NCBI GenBank assembly: GCA_977017575.1
Contig: CDRNVI010000233.1
Span: 1-35,638, forward strand
From: Paramoeba atlantica
Taxonomy: Eukaryota; Discosea
Length of the DNA stretch: 35,638 bases
Reading direction: 5' to 3'
This document shows positions 21,665-32,093 of this stretch, piece by piece. Position 1 is the stretch's first letter. Each line of letters opens with the position of its first letter. The position numbers and the translations under genes were made by a program. The notes beneath the pieces are model-generated. The model searched no databases. It had not been told where the DNA came from and saw only the letters and a program-made list of their open reading frames with translations.

Positions 21665-22397
21665 AGAATCAATAAGATCTGTTTCGTCTCCTCTTTTTTC
21701 TTTTAAAATAGCAGGACTAATCTATATTATATAATTATTATTCAACTTTTTTAATTATATTTTATCTGCTTGAACACCATAGTTCGATAAAAAATAAATA
21801 AAAAGATGAATAAATAACTAAAAAATAAAGATAGACAAGAACAAGAATAGTTTAGTTTAATTCCGTGTTAAATCCTCAATCCTTAAGTCGGATTTGTCAC
21901 TCCATATACGATCAAACTTTATTTACTTAAATTTTTACAAAGATAGTAAAATTAAAAGTATAAAGATGATCTAGCTCACCAGTTTTATTTAAATTAAAAT
22001 CTTACACAATGATTTTATATTTATAAACTACTCGCTTCCATCGACCCTCGACTTTGTTGAAGTTTAAGTTTTTGAGTTTACGATATTAAAGAGAAAAAAA
22101 ATATTATTGCGCTCTATTGGTGGGGCTTTCGTTAGATTATTAAAAGCTCAACGTCATTGTTCGCGTTTTACGTTACACTCCACAAGCTAAACAAGTGCGT
22201 TCTGCCTTAATAATCACTACCCCTCACCAAAAGGTCGCAATAATATATGTTTTTAGCGTTTAAGATCTGGAGACCATTTTCAAAATAGAAAATGTCAATC
22301 GCTTTTTTCTTACGCAAGTACGTCAAAAAAATCGTTTTTCTCCATGAGCTAAAACGAGTTAGTTCGATCGGGCTTTTTTTGATGCTTTTTTTGGATC

Positions 22398-23490
22398 GCA
22401 GCTTCAACAAAAAAAAATTTCTGCTGCTGTTTTCCAACAAAGAAAATTATAAAAAAATAATTTTGTTGTTGTCAAATACGATCTTTTAAAATATAAAATT
22501 TTTTTTATCGTTATAAATTTTATTCCAACATAAATTTGTTGGAAAAGTAACAGTAAAAAGTTGTTAATGAAAAAAAATAAATTCATTAACAACAACGTTG
22601 ATGAAAAATATCAATCAACGCTGTTAAATTTCCAACAAAATAATGTCAGAAAAAAATTTCTGCCGAAATAATTTAGCTGATTAAATTTTTATCACGACAA
22701 AAATATTTTTTTGTGGATCAATTAAATCGTTATTAACAAAAAAGTTATAACGCTGTTAATTTTCCAACCTAAAAATTTTTTATCTCTCAAAAAATATTTT
22801 TTGATGTTCAAAGTTATCGTTTGATAACAAAAAAGTTATAACGCTGTAACTTTTCCAACAAAAAAAATTTTTTTTCGTGTTAAAAATTATTTTTGATCAA
22901 TAAAAATTATTTTCGATGTTCAAATTCATCGTTTGATAACAAAAAAGTTATAACGCTGTTAATTTTCCATCAAAAATTATTTTTTTTTGCTTCAAAAATT
23001 TTTTTTAACATAAAAATTTATAATGATGATTACAAAATAAGTGTTGCAACTCAAAAAAGTTGTTTAACACTGTTAATTTTCCATCAACATCATAATTTTT
23101 ATTTAAAAATTTTAATCAAGCTCAATTTTATAAACATTTTTTGTAAAAAAATTAAAATTTTTACTGGAAAATTACGGTGAGATGCATAAAAATTAGATTT
23201 AAACATAAATTTATGCAAACTACCGTTTAATTTCCAACAAAATTTAAATTTTTTTCATTCAAAAATAGATTTTTTTAATTTTTCGCCGACAAAATTGAAA
23301 AAAAATTGAATTTTCATTCAAAAAGTTGTAAAATTGAGTCTCAGGATGAAAAAGTGGAAAAAGACCACATTTTATCAATTCGACGCTAAATTAGCAAAAA
23401 ATTTCAATTTCTACACCTAAATGACTGTAGAAATTGGTGTTTTCCTACAATTTTGTGGAAATCCCTGACAAACACTGCTAAATTTCCAAC
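22398..23490. repeat. Hairpin-plus-box field across the unit 5/6 boundary
   Basis: Same order of hairpins and boxes as at 4129-5221, with the full GCAGC/GCTGC first stem. Confidence 0.68.
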
Positions 23491-24900
23491 AAAAAGTCAA
23501 TTTGCAGGTGCTGCCCGTGGATTTTCCAACAAAATACTAGCAAAACTACTCAAAATGCTATTTTTCCGGCAGAAAACCGTCAAAATCTGCTTTTTCTGGG
23601 CAGGAATGACAAAAACGGCCCAAAAAAGGCCCTGTCATTTTGCCCAAAAACGCAGTATTTTTTCCTGTTCTGGCCTGCAAATTAGCGGATGTCCAAAGCC
23701 CCCAAAAAAAGTGACTTGGACTCCGAGCCGACTCGAAAAGTCGTATTTTCCGGCAGAAACGAAAAAATATGCCACATTTTGTCCGACGATTATTTACAAC
23801 TTTTTCTCGCATCCCATCATGGCGATTTTGCGGATCTGCAGGTTGGGAGGGAGCCAACTGCATTTTTTGGCCGTTTTGAACCCGTTTTGTAAAAAATCGC
23901 ATATATAAACTCCATAATTTCCCCTCAGAAATCTGCCACTTTTGGAGGCCAAAAAGTGTTTTGCAGAATCTCGAGGGCAAAATAGGAGTTTTTTGACCCG
24001 ATTTTGTGAACAAAACTGGCATCAAAAACTATTCCAAATGCTCCAATCCGAATTTCAGCTATTGAACACTAAAAATGCTGAAAATCGCTATTTCGCACTG
24101 GAATTCCGCCAAAACTCCTTTTCAATGCGTATTTTGGGCGAGAAAACCGTCGATTTTATAATTTTTAAACTTTTTTTTGTATAATTTATCATTTTTAGCG
24201 CGGATTTCTATAATTTCTCGCATAATTTATTAGTTTTATAGCGTTGTAGTTAAAATTTTCATAATTTTATCATCAAAGTCATCATTTTTCTATAATTTCA
24301 AACAAAATTATTAAAAAAAATGTTGTCTCAGACGAAAAAATTGCATGAAAGTTGTTAAACAACACTAAAACTAAAAAAATATCCCGCAGAAATTAAAAAA
24401 CCGTGATAAAAATTTATAAATTCAAAAGAAAAATTTAAAAATCTTAAAAATTTATGATGAAATCATCTTCTTTGTACCAAAATCAGATGTAAACATCAAA
24501 AAATTTTTTTAAAATCACTAGCTGAAACCATCGTCTATGGTTTCTTTTGTTAATGATCAATGTTTTCATTTCATTCATAACATTTTCACGTTAACTTCGT
24601 TCAACTAACTTGAATTTTATTAAAATTATGATTCATAAAATAATTTTTTCATTGCTAAAAATAGAATCGCAATGGAAATTATTATGAAACAAGTTTTAAT
24701 AATTCAAACTTAAGTTTGAACTCGAGTTATAAAATTTTAATAACATTAATATATACTTTTAAATAACTTCTATAATTAATTCAAAAGAGAATTTATAATT
24801 ATGAACTTATAAAACTATATTTAATGATTTAAAAATTTAATAACTTGTTCTAATGTTTTCAATGTAATACGATATTTACGATATATGATCTTCTTTGTTC

Positions 24901-25433
24901 CAAAATCAGATGTTGATTATCGTACATTCTTATTACATGAAAACAAAGAACAGCTACGGATAAGAACTGAAATGCCTTCCATATACCGAGATACTTTAAA
25001 TTGATTATAGATAAATTTTCTAAAATATTTAATTACAAAAATAATTTAAAATATTATTTACAAAACTTATAAATATAATCAATAAAAGTATACGTTATAA
25101 AGGAGCGCATAGTTCCTATCACTTTTAAATACGCTATTTTCCTTGATAAAAAAAATCACTGGAAAATTAGCAGTCTTTAAAGAACTTCGATACAAAAAAG
25201 TATCTTGACAATCTCTGTTGTTTTTGTTACAAAAAAATAGTAAATAACTTCAAACATATATACAAAATTAAACGTGTATAAAAAAAGAAAAACATACACT
25301 TTGATACATTCAATCAAAAAAGATCTCAATCATGTATCATTAACTTTAGCATATATGTAAGAAGTTCCTTGGTGATTAATTCTTTTACGGTTTTCATGTA
25401 ATAAACATGTACGATAATCAACATCTGATTTTA
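24901..25433. repeat. Foldback: 44-nt inverted repeat (unit 6)
   Basis: Forward arm 24901-24944, reverse arm 25390-25433; as unit 2. Confidence 0.75.
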
Positions 25434-25802
25434 ACTCAAAGCAGAGTAATCATCGTTAAATATCGTACAAAAGTTATTACAAAGAAAACTGCTAAGAATT
25501 ATCATCAGGAAATTGCACTAAGATTTCCTTCAGAAATTCAAGTACAAATATCCGCTTAACTTATAAAAAGATATAAGTAGCTTCTATATATATTTTTTTA
25601 TCGAAAAAACGATAAATAAATAAAGATCATGATAAGATTTCTACGAAATTCAATCATGAAGCATACACTATAGTGTATGCAAATTATTACAAAAATAATA
25701 ATTTTAAAATTTTTTTCTTCGTAATTCAAAGAAGAATTTACTTGAAAAAAAATATAAATTTTAATGTTTTCGTGTTTAACTACAACTTAAATTTATATAT
25801 AT

Positions 25803-26158
25803 TTCGTTAAATTAAGAGAATAATTAAACGAAACTGTTACTCGGCAAAAATAAGGGAATTTTTGAGTAACAGACCGTTCAAATTGAAAACAAAAAAACAA
25901 TTTGCACGGCAATTCTTGGGGTTTTTACGCCTCACGGCTTCGTGATCGGACTAAAGAGCAGTAGCGAGAGCAAGAAAGTTTGCAGGGGTAGTTGAGTTAG
26001 CTATTCCCGGTGGTAGCTAACCTCGATTCCTTAGTCTTTAGTTGTGGTAATTTGGGATAGCGAAGTAAAATTTTTAAAGTTCGCTATCGACAATTACTAT
26101 TCTCTTTCATCTTTTGGCGTGCATTGCTAATTGATCCCAATAGACAATCACATTCAGA
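25803..26158. other. Seven-hairpin block cut by the junction (unit 6)
   Basis: Matches the unit 2 block up to CACATTCAGA, then is interrupted before the last hairpin. A 16-nt piece of the missing part (26172-26187) reappears inside the mixed junction patch. Confidence 0.65.
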
Positions 26159-26189
26159 GCGTGTTGGCTGGCCTATATGTATGTAAAGG
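26159..26189. other. Junction patch between repeat array and bacterial chromosome
   Basis: After CACATTCAGA the expected repeat sequence is replaced by 13 bases rich in G. A 16-nt perfect match to the repeat (CCTATATGTATGTAAA, 26172-26187) then returns at almost the expected spacing, followed by a partial match ending at about 26194 and then purely bacterial sequence. A blended patch like this is what a faulty consensus over a chimeric join looks like. A true recombination junction would normally be clean or carry a single shared stretch. Confidence 0.65.
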
Positions 26190-26476
26190 ATCATCCTGGG
26201 TGCTGCCTTTTTGTTAAAGGCGGCTGCGGGGATCGGTCTTACCGCCGATTTCGGGGCGCGTCATCTGGCAGCACATGCAGATGGCCGAGGGCGTCATTGG
26301 CGTGAATTTGTCGATCAGGTCAATAGCTTGGCACTTGTAAAGAATGAAGATGAGATGGTTCGCGACGGTGCCTGTGCGGCCTTTGAATTTTTCCGTAATC
26401 TGCTGATGGTAGAGGCCGCGCGCACGGCTGACACGCAATCCCACGGTTGAAAGGCTCTCGCAGTGGGTATCCCGAC
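26190..26476. other. Bacterial DNA upstream of rimP, no gene assigned
   Basis: GC-balanced, unlike the array. It is open in several frames: + frame to the stop at 26450 ending TADTQSHG, and - frames of 106 and 88 codons. None matches a family I know, and start signals are not convincing, so it may be the tail of a gene cut by the junction or a shadow frame. A 9-bp hairpin GCTGCCTTT/AAAGGCGGC with a TTGTT loop lies at 26202-26224. Confidence 0.4.
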
Positions 26477-26505
26477 TTGATTTCTGCGCAAACCGGCTGT
26501 ATAAA
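26477..26505 (+). promoter_or_regulatory. Sigma-70-type promoter for the rimP operon
   Basis: TTGATT (26477-26482), an exact 17-nt spacer and TATAAA (26500-26505), in front of rimP and pointing into the operon. Transcription would start near 26512, giving a leader of about 75 nt before the chosen rimP start. Found by pattern only. Confidence 0.55.
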
Positions 26506-26532
26506 GCCGCCAAGCTTTTTGTAAAACCGGAC

Positions 26533-26560
26533 AAAGAGTGGGCCTTGCGCCCGCTCTTTT
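26533..26560 (+). terminator. Terminator-like hairpin in the rimP leader
   Basis: An 11-bp stem, AAAGAGTGGGC against GCCCGCTCTTT (one T.G wobble), with a 5-nt loop, runs into four T then GTGCATTTT. The stem is strong but the T tract is short. It could end transcription from upstream, or act as an attenuator because it lies between the putative promoter and rimP. Confidence 0.6.
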
Positions 26561-26587
26561 GTGCATTTTGGGGTATGGCATCGCTAT

Positions 26588-27127
26588 ATGGCCGAACTGA
26601 TTGGACAGCAGTTAAAAGACCCGTTGATGGCGAAGGTCACGGAAATTATTGAACCGTCGATCAACGCGCTGGGTTTTGAACTTGTCCGCGTCTCCATGAC
26701 CGGACAGGACCACAATATCCTGCAGATCATGGCAGATCGTGCGGACGCCAAAGGCAGCATCAATGTTACTGAATGCGCCGAAATCAGCCGTACTGTTTCT
26801 GCCCTTATGGATGTCGAGGATCCGATTTCAGGTGCGTATCACCTTGAAGTCAGTTCCCCGGGGATCGACCGTCCTTTAACCCGTGCACCGCATTTTGAAG
26901 TGTGGAAGGGGTTTGAGGCAAAGGTCGAACTGACGATGGCCCAGAATGGTCGTCGTCGCTTCAGCGGTTTGCTGGATGGGATTGAAGATAATGCGGTCGC
27001 CCTGATTGTTGATGGCGAACGTGTCTTGTTACCGCTGGCCGATATCGCAAAGTCGAAATTGGTGTTGACGGATGAATTGATCGCGCATGTCACCGGCCAA
27101 CGCCGGACTGACGACACCGCAGAATAG
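26588..27127 (+). CDS. rimP: Ribosome maturation factor RimP
   Basis: RimP (YlxS/DUF150) is a cytoplasmic assembly factor for the 30S ribosomal subunit. At 179 codons from this ATG it fits the family. The N-terminal alpha/beta domain is recognisable from KVTEIIEPSINALGFELVRV, the centre has the family signature YHLEVSSPGIDRPL, and the C-terminal part (GLLDGIEDNAVALIVDGERV, then a KSKLVLTDE-like strand) is the SH3-like domain. An in-frame GTG at 26561 would add nine residues, but it abuts the terminator-like hairpin and has no ribosome binding site. ATG 26588 has only a distant GGGG, so the start is uncertain, and an ATG at 26627 is also possible. It is first in the operon, nine bases before nusA. 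Confidence 0.95.
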   Translation: MAELIGQQLKDPLMAKVTEIIEPSINALGFELVRVSMTGQDHNILQIMADRADAKGSINVTECAEISRTVSALMDVEDPISGAYHLEVSSPGIDRPLTRAPHFEVWKGFEAKVELTMAQNGRRRFSGLLDGIEDNAVALIVDGERVLLPLADIAKSKLVLTDELIAHVTGQRRTDDTAE

Positions 27128-27136
27128 AGGTTGGAT

Positions 27137-28705
27137 ATGGAAGCCACTTCGGGAATGCCACGGCCGGAACTTTTGCAAGTTGCTGATGCCGTTGCCCGTG
27201 AAAAGGGTATTGATCGTGATGAGGTTCTTGGCGCAATGGAGCAGGCCATTCAGAAGGCTGGCCGCTCCAGATATGGCCATGAACATGACATCCGTGCCCA
27301 TATCGACCGTAAAACCGGCGAGATCAAACTCGCGCGTTTCGTTGAAGTCACCGATGACATCGAAAACGATTTTACGCAGATGTCGCTCGAACAGGCGCGT
27401 ATCCGTGATGAAAACATCAATCTGGGTGAGTTCCTGATTGATCCGTTGCCGCCGATTGATTTTGGTCGTATCGCTGCACAGACCGCCAAGCAGGTTATCG
27501 TTCAGAAAGTGCGCGACGCAGAGCGTGAACGTCAGTTCGAAGAATACAAAGACCGTGCCGACGAAGTCATCAATGGCTTGGTCAAGCGTGTTGAATTTGG
27601 CAACGTTCTGGTTGATATCGGCCGTGCCGAGGCCATCCTGCGCCGCGAAGAGCTGATCCCGCGTGAAACAGTACGTCAGGGTGATCGCGTTCGTGCGGTG
27701 ATCCTGGATGTGCGCCGCGAACAGCGCGGCCCGCAAATCTTCCTGTCGCGGACCCATCCTGCTTTCATGGCCAAACTTTTTGCCCAGGAAGTACCGGAAA
27801 TCTACGACGGTATTATCGAAATCAAATCGGTGGCCCGTGATCCGGGTTCGCGCGCTAAAATCTCGGTTCAGTCGTCAGACACCTCGATCGATCCGGTCGG
27901 TGCCTGTGTCGGTATGCGCGGTTCGCGTGTGCAGGCGGTTGTTGCCGAATTGCAGGGCGAAAAAATCGATATCATTCAGTGGTCGGAAGATCCGGCAACC
28001 TTTGTTGTGAACGCATTGGCACCTGCCGAGGTCACCAAGGTTGTTCTGGATGAAGAAACCAATCGTATCGAAGTCGTCGTGCCGGATGATCAACTGAGCC
28101 TGGCCATTGGTCGTCGCGGTCAGAACGTGCGTCTGGCGTCTCAGCTTACCGGTTGGGATATCGATATTCTGACCGAGGAAGACGAAAGCGAACGTCGTCA
28201 GGAAGAAGCGCGCAAGCGTGCGGAAATGTTCATCAAGGCACTTGATGTTGATGAAGTTATCGCCCATCTCCTGGTCGCCGAAGGCTTTACCTCGATCGAG
28301 GAAGTTGGCTATGTGCCGTTGGCCGAGCTGGCAGAAATCGAAGGTTTCGAAGAAGAAATCGCCGAGGAACTGCGTACCCGTGCGCGGACCTTCCTGTCGG
28401 ACGAAGCTGAACGTCTTCAGAAACGCCGCGAAGAACTTAAGGTTGCTGACGATCTGGTCGAATTTAACGGCCTGTCGCTGGCAGTTGTTGTGCGTCTTGG
28501 CGAGAACGAGGTTAAAAACCTTGAAGATTTCGCCGATTTGGCAAGTGACGAGCTGATCGAATTTGCCGGCGATGCCGACAATATCACCATGGATCAGGCG
28601 AACGACATGATCATGGAAGCCCGTCGCAAGCTTGGCTGGTTCGAAGGTCTTGAAGAAGAGACCGTTGAGACTGCTGACGAAGCAGTTGAAAGCGAACAGG
28701 CCTAA
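27137..28705 (+). CDS. nusA: Transcription termination/antitermination protein NusA
   Basis: NusA binds RNA polymerase and modulates pausing, Rho-independent termination and antitermination of rRNA operons. At 522 codons the domain order is complete: the N-terminal polymerase-binding domain (about 1-125), S1 (about 137-202, VINGLVKRVEFGNVLVDIG), KH1 with GMRG near residue 259, KH2 with GRRG near residue 325, and two C-terminal acidic helix-hairpin-helix repeats (around 375-420 and 440-500) ending in an acidic tail. ATG 27137 is chosen over an in-frame TTG at 27131 because AGAGG sits six bases before it. Only nine bases separate it from rimP, the standard bacterial arrangement. Confidence 0.98.
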   Translation: MEATSGMPRPELLQVADAVAREKGIDRDEVLGAMEQAIQKAGRSRYGHEHDIRAHIDRKTGEIKLARFVEVTDDIENDFTQMSLEQARIRDENINLGEFLIDPLPPIDFGRIAAQTAKQVIVQKVRDAERERQFEEYKDRADEVINGLVKRVEFGNVLVDIGRAEAILRREELIPRETVRQGDRVRAVILDVRREQRGPQIFLSRTHPAFMAKLFAQEVPEIYDGIIEIKSVARDPGSRAKISVQSSDTSIDPVGACVGMRGSRVQAVVAELQGEKIDIIQWSEDPATFVVNALAPAEVTKVVLDEETNRIEVVVPDDQLSLAIGRRGQNVRLASQLTGWDIDILTEEDESERRQEEARKRAEMFIKALDVDEVIAHLLVAEGFTSIEEVGYVPLAELAEIEGFEEEIAEELRTRARTFLSDEAERLQKRREELKVADDLVEFNGLSLAVVVRLGENEVKNLEDFADLASDELIEFAGDADNITMDQANDMIMEARRKLGWFEGLEEETVETADEAVESEQA

Positions 28706-28723
28706 GGCCGATCGGAGGACACC

Positions 28724-29314
28724 ATGTCGCATCGCAAAGGCGGCAAGGTAGCCGAGGTTCCGGAACGCCGGTGCATTGTCACCGGCGAGGTCCGGGCCAA
28801 GGAAGATCTTCTCAGGGTTGTGATCGGACCAGATGGTTCGGTTGTTCCCGATCTTGAGGAACGGTTGCCGGGACGGGGATTATGGTTGTGCCCGTCGCGG
28901 GATGTGATAAATACCGCCTGTGCAAAGAATGCCTTTGCCCGGGCAGCGCGGCAAAAAGTCGTGATCGACCCCGAGCTTGCTGACCGGATCGAGCAGCTGC
29001 TAACGCAGAAATGTCTTGATCTGTTGTCGCTTGCACGACGTGCCGGTCAAGCCGTTGCCGGGTTTGAAAAAGCACGTGCCCAAATTGCTGAGGGTGCGGC
29101 TCTGATATTGGCAGCACGCGATGGTGCTGCAGACGGAAAATCCAAGATCGAGGCCAAGGCCCGGGATCTGCCGATTTATTCCGTTCTGAACGCTGCTGAA
29201 ATCGGCGCGGCTTTTGGTCGTGAAAAAGCAGTACATGTGGCCGTTGCGCCAGGAGGTCTGGCCAAACGGCTGGGTCGCTCCTTGAAGCGGCTTGAAGGAT
29301 TTCGCGCAGTCTGA
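28724..29314 (+). CDS. YlxR-family RNA-binding protein with C-terminal L7Ae-like domain
   Basis: The N-terminal 90 residues are YlxR (DUF448): RRCIVTGE near residue 15, then [14 protein letters not shown] and a basic helix ([10 protein letters not shown]). The rest (from about 92, [21 protein letters not shown]) has the L7Ae/YlxQ fold signature, so two proteins that are separate in Bacillus are fused here. To my knowledge this fusion is common in Alphaproteobacteria. The role is probably RNA binding tied to the nusA-infB operon; the exact function is unsettled. GGAGG lies five bases before the ATG, and nusA ends 18 bases upstream. Confidence 0.9.
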   Translation: MSHRKGGKVAEVPERRCIVTGEVRAKEDLLRVVIGPDGSVVPDLEERLPGRGLWLCPSRDVINTACAKNAFARAARQKVVIDPELADRIEQLLTQKCLDLLSLARRAGQAVAGFEKARAQIAEGAALILAARDGAADGKSKIEAKARDLPIYSVLNAAEIGAAFGREKAVHVAVAPGGLAKRLGRSLKRLEGFRAV

Positions 29315-29343
29315 CAACAGGCGTGCGCCGGACGGACAGGACA

Positions 29344-29367
29344 GGGTCGACATGTGAAGTCGATCCC
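29344..29367 (+). promoter_or_regulatory. Hairpin in the ylxR-infB gap
   Basis: GGG and TCGAC pair with GTCGA and CCC (one bulged T) round a 7-nt loop, 27 bases before the chosen infB start. There is no T tract, so it is not a terminator. It could influence infB translation; that is inference only. Confidence 0.35.
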
Positions 29368-29394
29368 GCAGGAAATGAGGAAGTTGGACGGATT

Positions 29395-32076
29395 ATGAGT
29401 GATCGCGATCAGGAGAAGAAACCGCTGAGCCTCAACAGATCGAAACTTGAATTGAGCAAGACGGTCGAGGCAGGGCAGGTTCGCCAAAACTTCTCACATG
29501 GACGGTCAAAATCTGTGACCGTCGAAGTGCGCAAGAAGCGGACATTCGAAAAGAACGAATCCGGTCGCTTCCGTGAAGTGAAAAAGGATCTCGTTGCCGA
29601 GGAGCCGCAGGCGGCGCCAGAAGCACCGGAAGCCAAATCGGCACCGGAAGCTAAAAAGGAACCGGTTAAAGAAGTAAAAAAGCGTCCGGTTGTCGAAGAT
29701 CAGGGCAATCTGACCAACAGTGAGCGTGCAACCCGCATGGCTGCTTTGAAGGCTGCTGAAGAGCGCCGCAAGCAGGATGAGGCGGATGCCGAGGTGCGCG
29801 CACGCGAAGAAGCTGCGCGCAAGGTCGAAGAAGACGCCCGCAAGGCAGAAGAAGCCAAAGCGGCAGAAGCTGCCGACAAAGCAGAAGATGCTCCGGTTAA
29901 AGATGGCTCGATGTCTGTCGAAGACGTTGAAAAGTCGATTGCGGCATCAACAGCCAAAGGCAAACCTTCCAAACCAAAACCGGTTGGTAAGCCAAAAGCT
30001 GCCGAGGAAATCATGCCCGGTGAGCCGGCAGAACCGCTGGTTCCTGAAGAGCGTCGTCGTACGGCCCCTGCTGCTGCCAAGACCAAAAGCCGCAAGGAAA
30101 TCGACGAGGAAAATGCTCGTTTGGCAGCACGCAAGCGTGCCGAAGAAGAAGCAAAGGGTGGGGCTGCGCGCGCCAAAACTGATGATGGCCGTCGCCGTGG
30201 CAAACTGTCGATCAACAATGCCATGAGCGGTGACGAAAGTGGTCGTCGTCGTTCAATGGCATCGATCAAGCGCCAGCAGGCCAAAGCCAAGGCCCGTGCT
30301 CAGGGCCCGCAGAAACCTAAGGAGAAAGTCGTGCGTGATGTGGTCGTTCCTGACGTCATTACTGTTCAGGAACTTGCCAACCGTATGGCCGAACGTGCAG
30401 CTGATGTGATCAAGTCCCTGATGGGCATGGGCGTTATGGCGACCATCAACCAGAGCCTTGATCCAGATACCGCCCAGCTTGTGGTCGAAGAATTCGGCCA
30501 TAACATGAAGCGTGTTTCGGATGCTGATATTGAAGAATCGCTGGTATCGGTTGATGAGAATGACGACAATCTGATTGGTCGTCCGCCGGTCGTGACCGTT
30601 ATGGGCCACGTTGACCATGGTAAAACCTCGTTGCTTGATGCGCTGCGTGCAACCGATGTCGCCGGTGGCGAAGCCGGTGGTATTACCCAGCACATTGGGG
30701 CCTATCAGGTCACCATGGCAACCGGTGCGAAAATCACCTTTATTGATACCCCGGGCCACGCGGCATTTACCGAAATGCGTTCGCGCGGTGCGAAGGTTAC
30801 CGATATCGTTGTTCTTGTTGTTGCAGCCGACGACTCGGTCATGCCGCAAACGATCGAGGCCATCAGCCATGCCAAGGCAGCCGGTGTTCCGATGATTATT
30901 GCGATCAACAAGATCGACAAACCGGGTGCCGATGCATCAAGGGTTAAAACCCAGCTGCTTCAGCATGAAGTTGTGGTCGAGGAAATGGGCGGCGACGTTC
31001 AGGCTGTCGAGGTTTCGGCCAAACAGCGTCTTGGTCTTACCGAACTTGAAGAAGCCATTCTGCTTCAGTCCGAGGTTCTTGACCTTAAAGCCAACCCCAA
31101 ACGTGTTGCCGATGGCGTTGTCGTCGAAGCCCGTATGGAAAAAGGCCGTGGTCCGGTCGCAACCGTTCTGGTTCAGCGCGGGACGCTGAAAACCGGTGAT
31201 ATCTTTGTCACGGGTGCAGAATGGGGCCGTGTTCGTGCGCTGGTCGATGATCACGGTAACCGTGTTGTCGATGCCATTCCGGGCATGCCGGTTGAGGTCA
31301 CTGGCCTGAACGGTGTTCCAGCAGCGGGTGATGACTTCGTGGTTGTTGAAAACGAAGCAAAAGCACGTGAAGTCTCTGATTTCCGTCAGCGTCGTATCCG
31401 CGAAACGCAGGCTGCGGCCATGAAGAAATCCGCGCTTGAGAACATGTTCGCGCAGAGCGGTGAAGTTAAAGAACTTCCGATTGTCATCAAGGGTGACGTT
31501 CAGGGGTCGGTCGAGGCGCTTATCGGGACCTTGCAGAAGCTTGGTAACGAAGAAGTCTCGGTTCGCGTCCTGCACAGCGGCGTTGGTGGAATTAACGAGT
31601 CGGATGTCACGCTTGCCCGTGCATCGAACGCGTTGATCATTGGCTTTAACGTGCGTGCAAACCAGCAGGCCCGCGAACAGTCGCGTCGTGATAACGTTGA
31701 TATTCGGTATTATTCGATCATCTATGATGTTGCTGATGACATCAAAAAGATGCTGTCGGGTATGCTGTCGCCGGAAGTTCGCGAGAAGTTCCTGGGCTAC
31801 GCCGAAATCCGCGACCTGTTCACCATCTCTGGCAACAAGATCGCTGGTTGTATGGTTACCGAAGGTACCGTCAAACGTGGTGCAGGTGTCCGCCTTCTGC
31901 GCGACAACGTGGTCATTCACTCCGGCGAACTGTCGACCCTGCGTCGCTTCAAGGACGAAGTCAAAGAAGTCCGTGAGGGCTATGAATGTGGTATGTCGTT
32001 CGCCAAGTATAATGATCTGCAGGCCGGCGATATGATTGAGTGCTTCGAAAACGAGGAAATCGCCGTCGAACTGTAA
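29395..32076 (+). CDS. infB: Translation initiation factor IF-2
   Basis: GTPase that places initiator fMet-tRNA on the 30S subunit and promotes subunit joining. From ATG 29395 it has 893 residues. It has an alphaproteobacterial N-terminus ([20 protein letters not shown]), then a long Ala/Glu/Lys-rich charged region to about 310, the IF2N domain from about 321 ([20 protein letters not shown]), and the G domain with GHVDHGKTS (from 404), [13 protein letters not shown] (451), NKID (505) and SAK. Domain II and the fMet-tRNA-binding C-terminal domain follow, ending ENEEIAVEL. An in-frame GTG at 29323 would add 24 residues, but they look unlike IF-2. GGA/GG just before the ATG is a modest ribosome binding site. 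Operon partner of nusA and rbfA. Confidence 0.97.
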   Translation: MSDRDQEKKPLSLNRSKLELSKTVEAGQVRQNFSHGRSKSVTVEVRKKRTFEKNESGRFREVKKDLVAEEPQAAPEAPEAKSAPEAKKEPVKEVKKRPVVEDQGNLTNSERATRMAALKAAEERRKQDEADAEVRAREEAARKVEEDARKAEEAKAAEAADKAEDAPVKDGSMSVEDVEKSIAASTAKGKPSKPKPVGKPKAAEEIMPGEPAEPLVPEERRRTAPAAAKTKSRKEIDEENARLAARKRAEEEAKGGAARAKTDDGRRRGKLSINNAMSGDESGRRRSMASIKRQQAKAKARAQGPQKPKEKVVRDVVVPDVITVQELANRMAERAADVIKSLMGMGVMATINQSLDPDTAQLVVEEFGHNMKRVSDADIEESLVSVDENDDNLIGRPPVVTVMGHVDHGKTSLLDALRATDVAGGEAGGITQHIGAYQVTMATGAKITFIDTPGHAAFTEMRSRGAKVTDIVVLVVAADDSVMPQTIEAISHAKAAGVPMIIAINKIDKPGADASRVKTQLLQHEVVVEEMGGDVQAVEVSAKQRLGLTELEEAILLQSEVLDLKANPKRVADGVVVEARMEKGRGPVATVLVQRGTLKTGDIFVTGAEWGRVRALVDDHGNRVVDAIPGMPVEVTGLNGVPAAGDDFVVVENEAKAREVSDFRQRRIRETQAAAMKKSALENMFAQSGEVKELPIVIKGDVQGSVEALIGTLQKLGNEEVSVRVLHSGVGGINESDVTLARASNALIIGFNVRANQQAREQSRRDNVDIRYYSIIYDVADDIKKMLSGMLSPEVREKFLGYAEIRDLFTISGNKIAGCMVTEGTVKRGAGVRLLRDNVVIHSGELSTLRRFKDEVKEVREGYECGMSFAKYNDLQAGDMIECFENEEIAVEL

Positions 32077-32093
32077 GGCGGTGAGGATCTGAA

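Larger units (their letters stand above)
18222..22877. repeat. Array unit 5 (long subtype, 4656 bp)
   Basis: About 120 bp longer than the B units, and the extra length lies in the variable zone 20080-21090. This copy has one forward and two reverse foldback arms, and three extra small hairpins of the AAGATTT/AAATTCA loop family (20583-20615, 20618-20652, 20946-20978). It also has private changes near 18364-18420 and 19300-19325, and lacks the 95-codon frame seen near the start of most other units, which again argues against coding. Less AT-rich segment 18796-19527. Confidence 0.9.
1..26158. repeat. Tandem array of a ~4.54 kb AT-rich non-coding unit, five full copies plus one truncated
   Basis: The same landmarks recur at a fixed spacing: unit starts at 1, 4609, 9147, 13685, 18222 and 22878. 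Sequence and order of landmarks are kept in all copies, so this is a head-to-tail tandem repeat. It is very AT-rich, full of A and T runs, and dense in short perfect hairpins (roughly one per 50-60 bp where I indexed them). ORFs of 60-155 codons occur, but they overlap on both strands, match no family I know, and change amino acids between copies at most substituted sites, so I call no protein gene. The units are not all identical, which argues against repeated reading of one circular molecule. The look is that of eukaryotic satellite or spacer DNA; the source organism is unknown to me. Confidence 0.93.
22878..26158. repeat. Array unit 6 (subtype B), truncated at the join with bacterial DNA
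   Basis: Follows unit 2 closely; I noticed one substitution (C at 23121 where unit 2 has A at 4852). It stops after CACATTCAGA inside the 400-nt hairpin block, about 1.26 kb short of a full unit. Forward arm 24901-24944, reverse arm 25390-25433. Less AT-rich segment 23453-24184. The sequence then changes to bacterial DNA through a short mixed patch. Confidence 0.9.

Noticed and set aside
1-26158. CRISPR array
   Set aside because: The period is 4.5 kb; the smaller repeats are irregular hairpins with no regular short repeat and spacer pattern, and no cas gene is present.
1-26158. Several readings of one circular plasmid or virus genome
   Set aside because: Units differ in length and by linked substitutions (A and B types), so one circle cannot account for them, and there is no replication gene.
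1-26158. Hammerhead or other known self-cleaving ribozyme
   Set aside because: I looked for the CTGATGA and GAAA core arrangement near short stems and did not find it in any unit.
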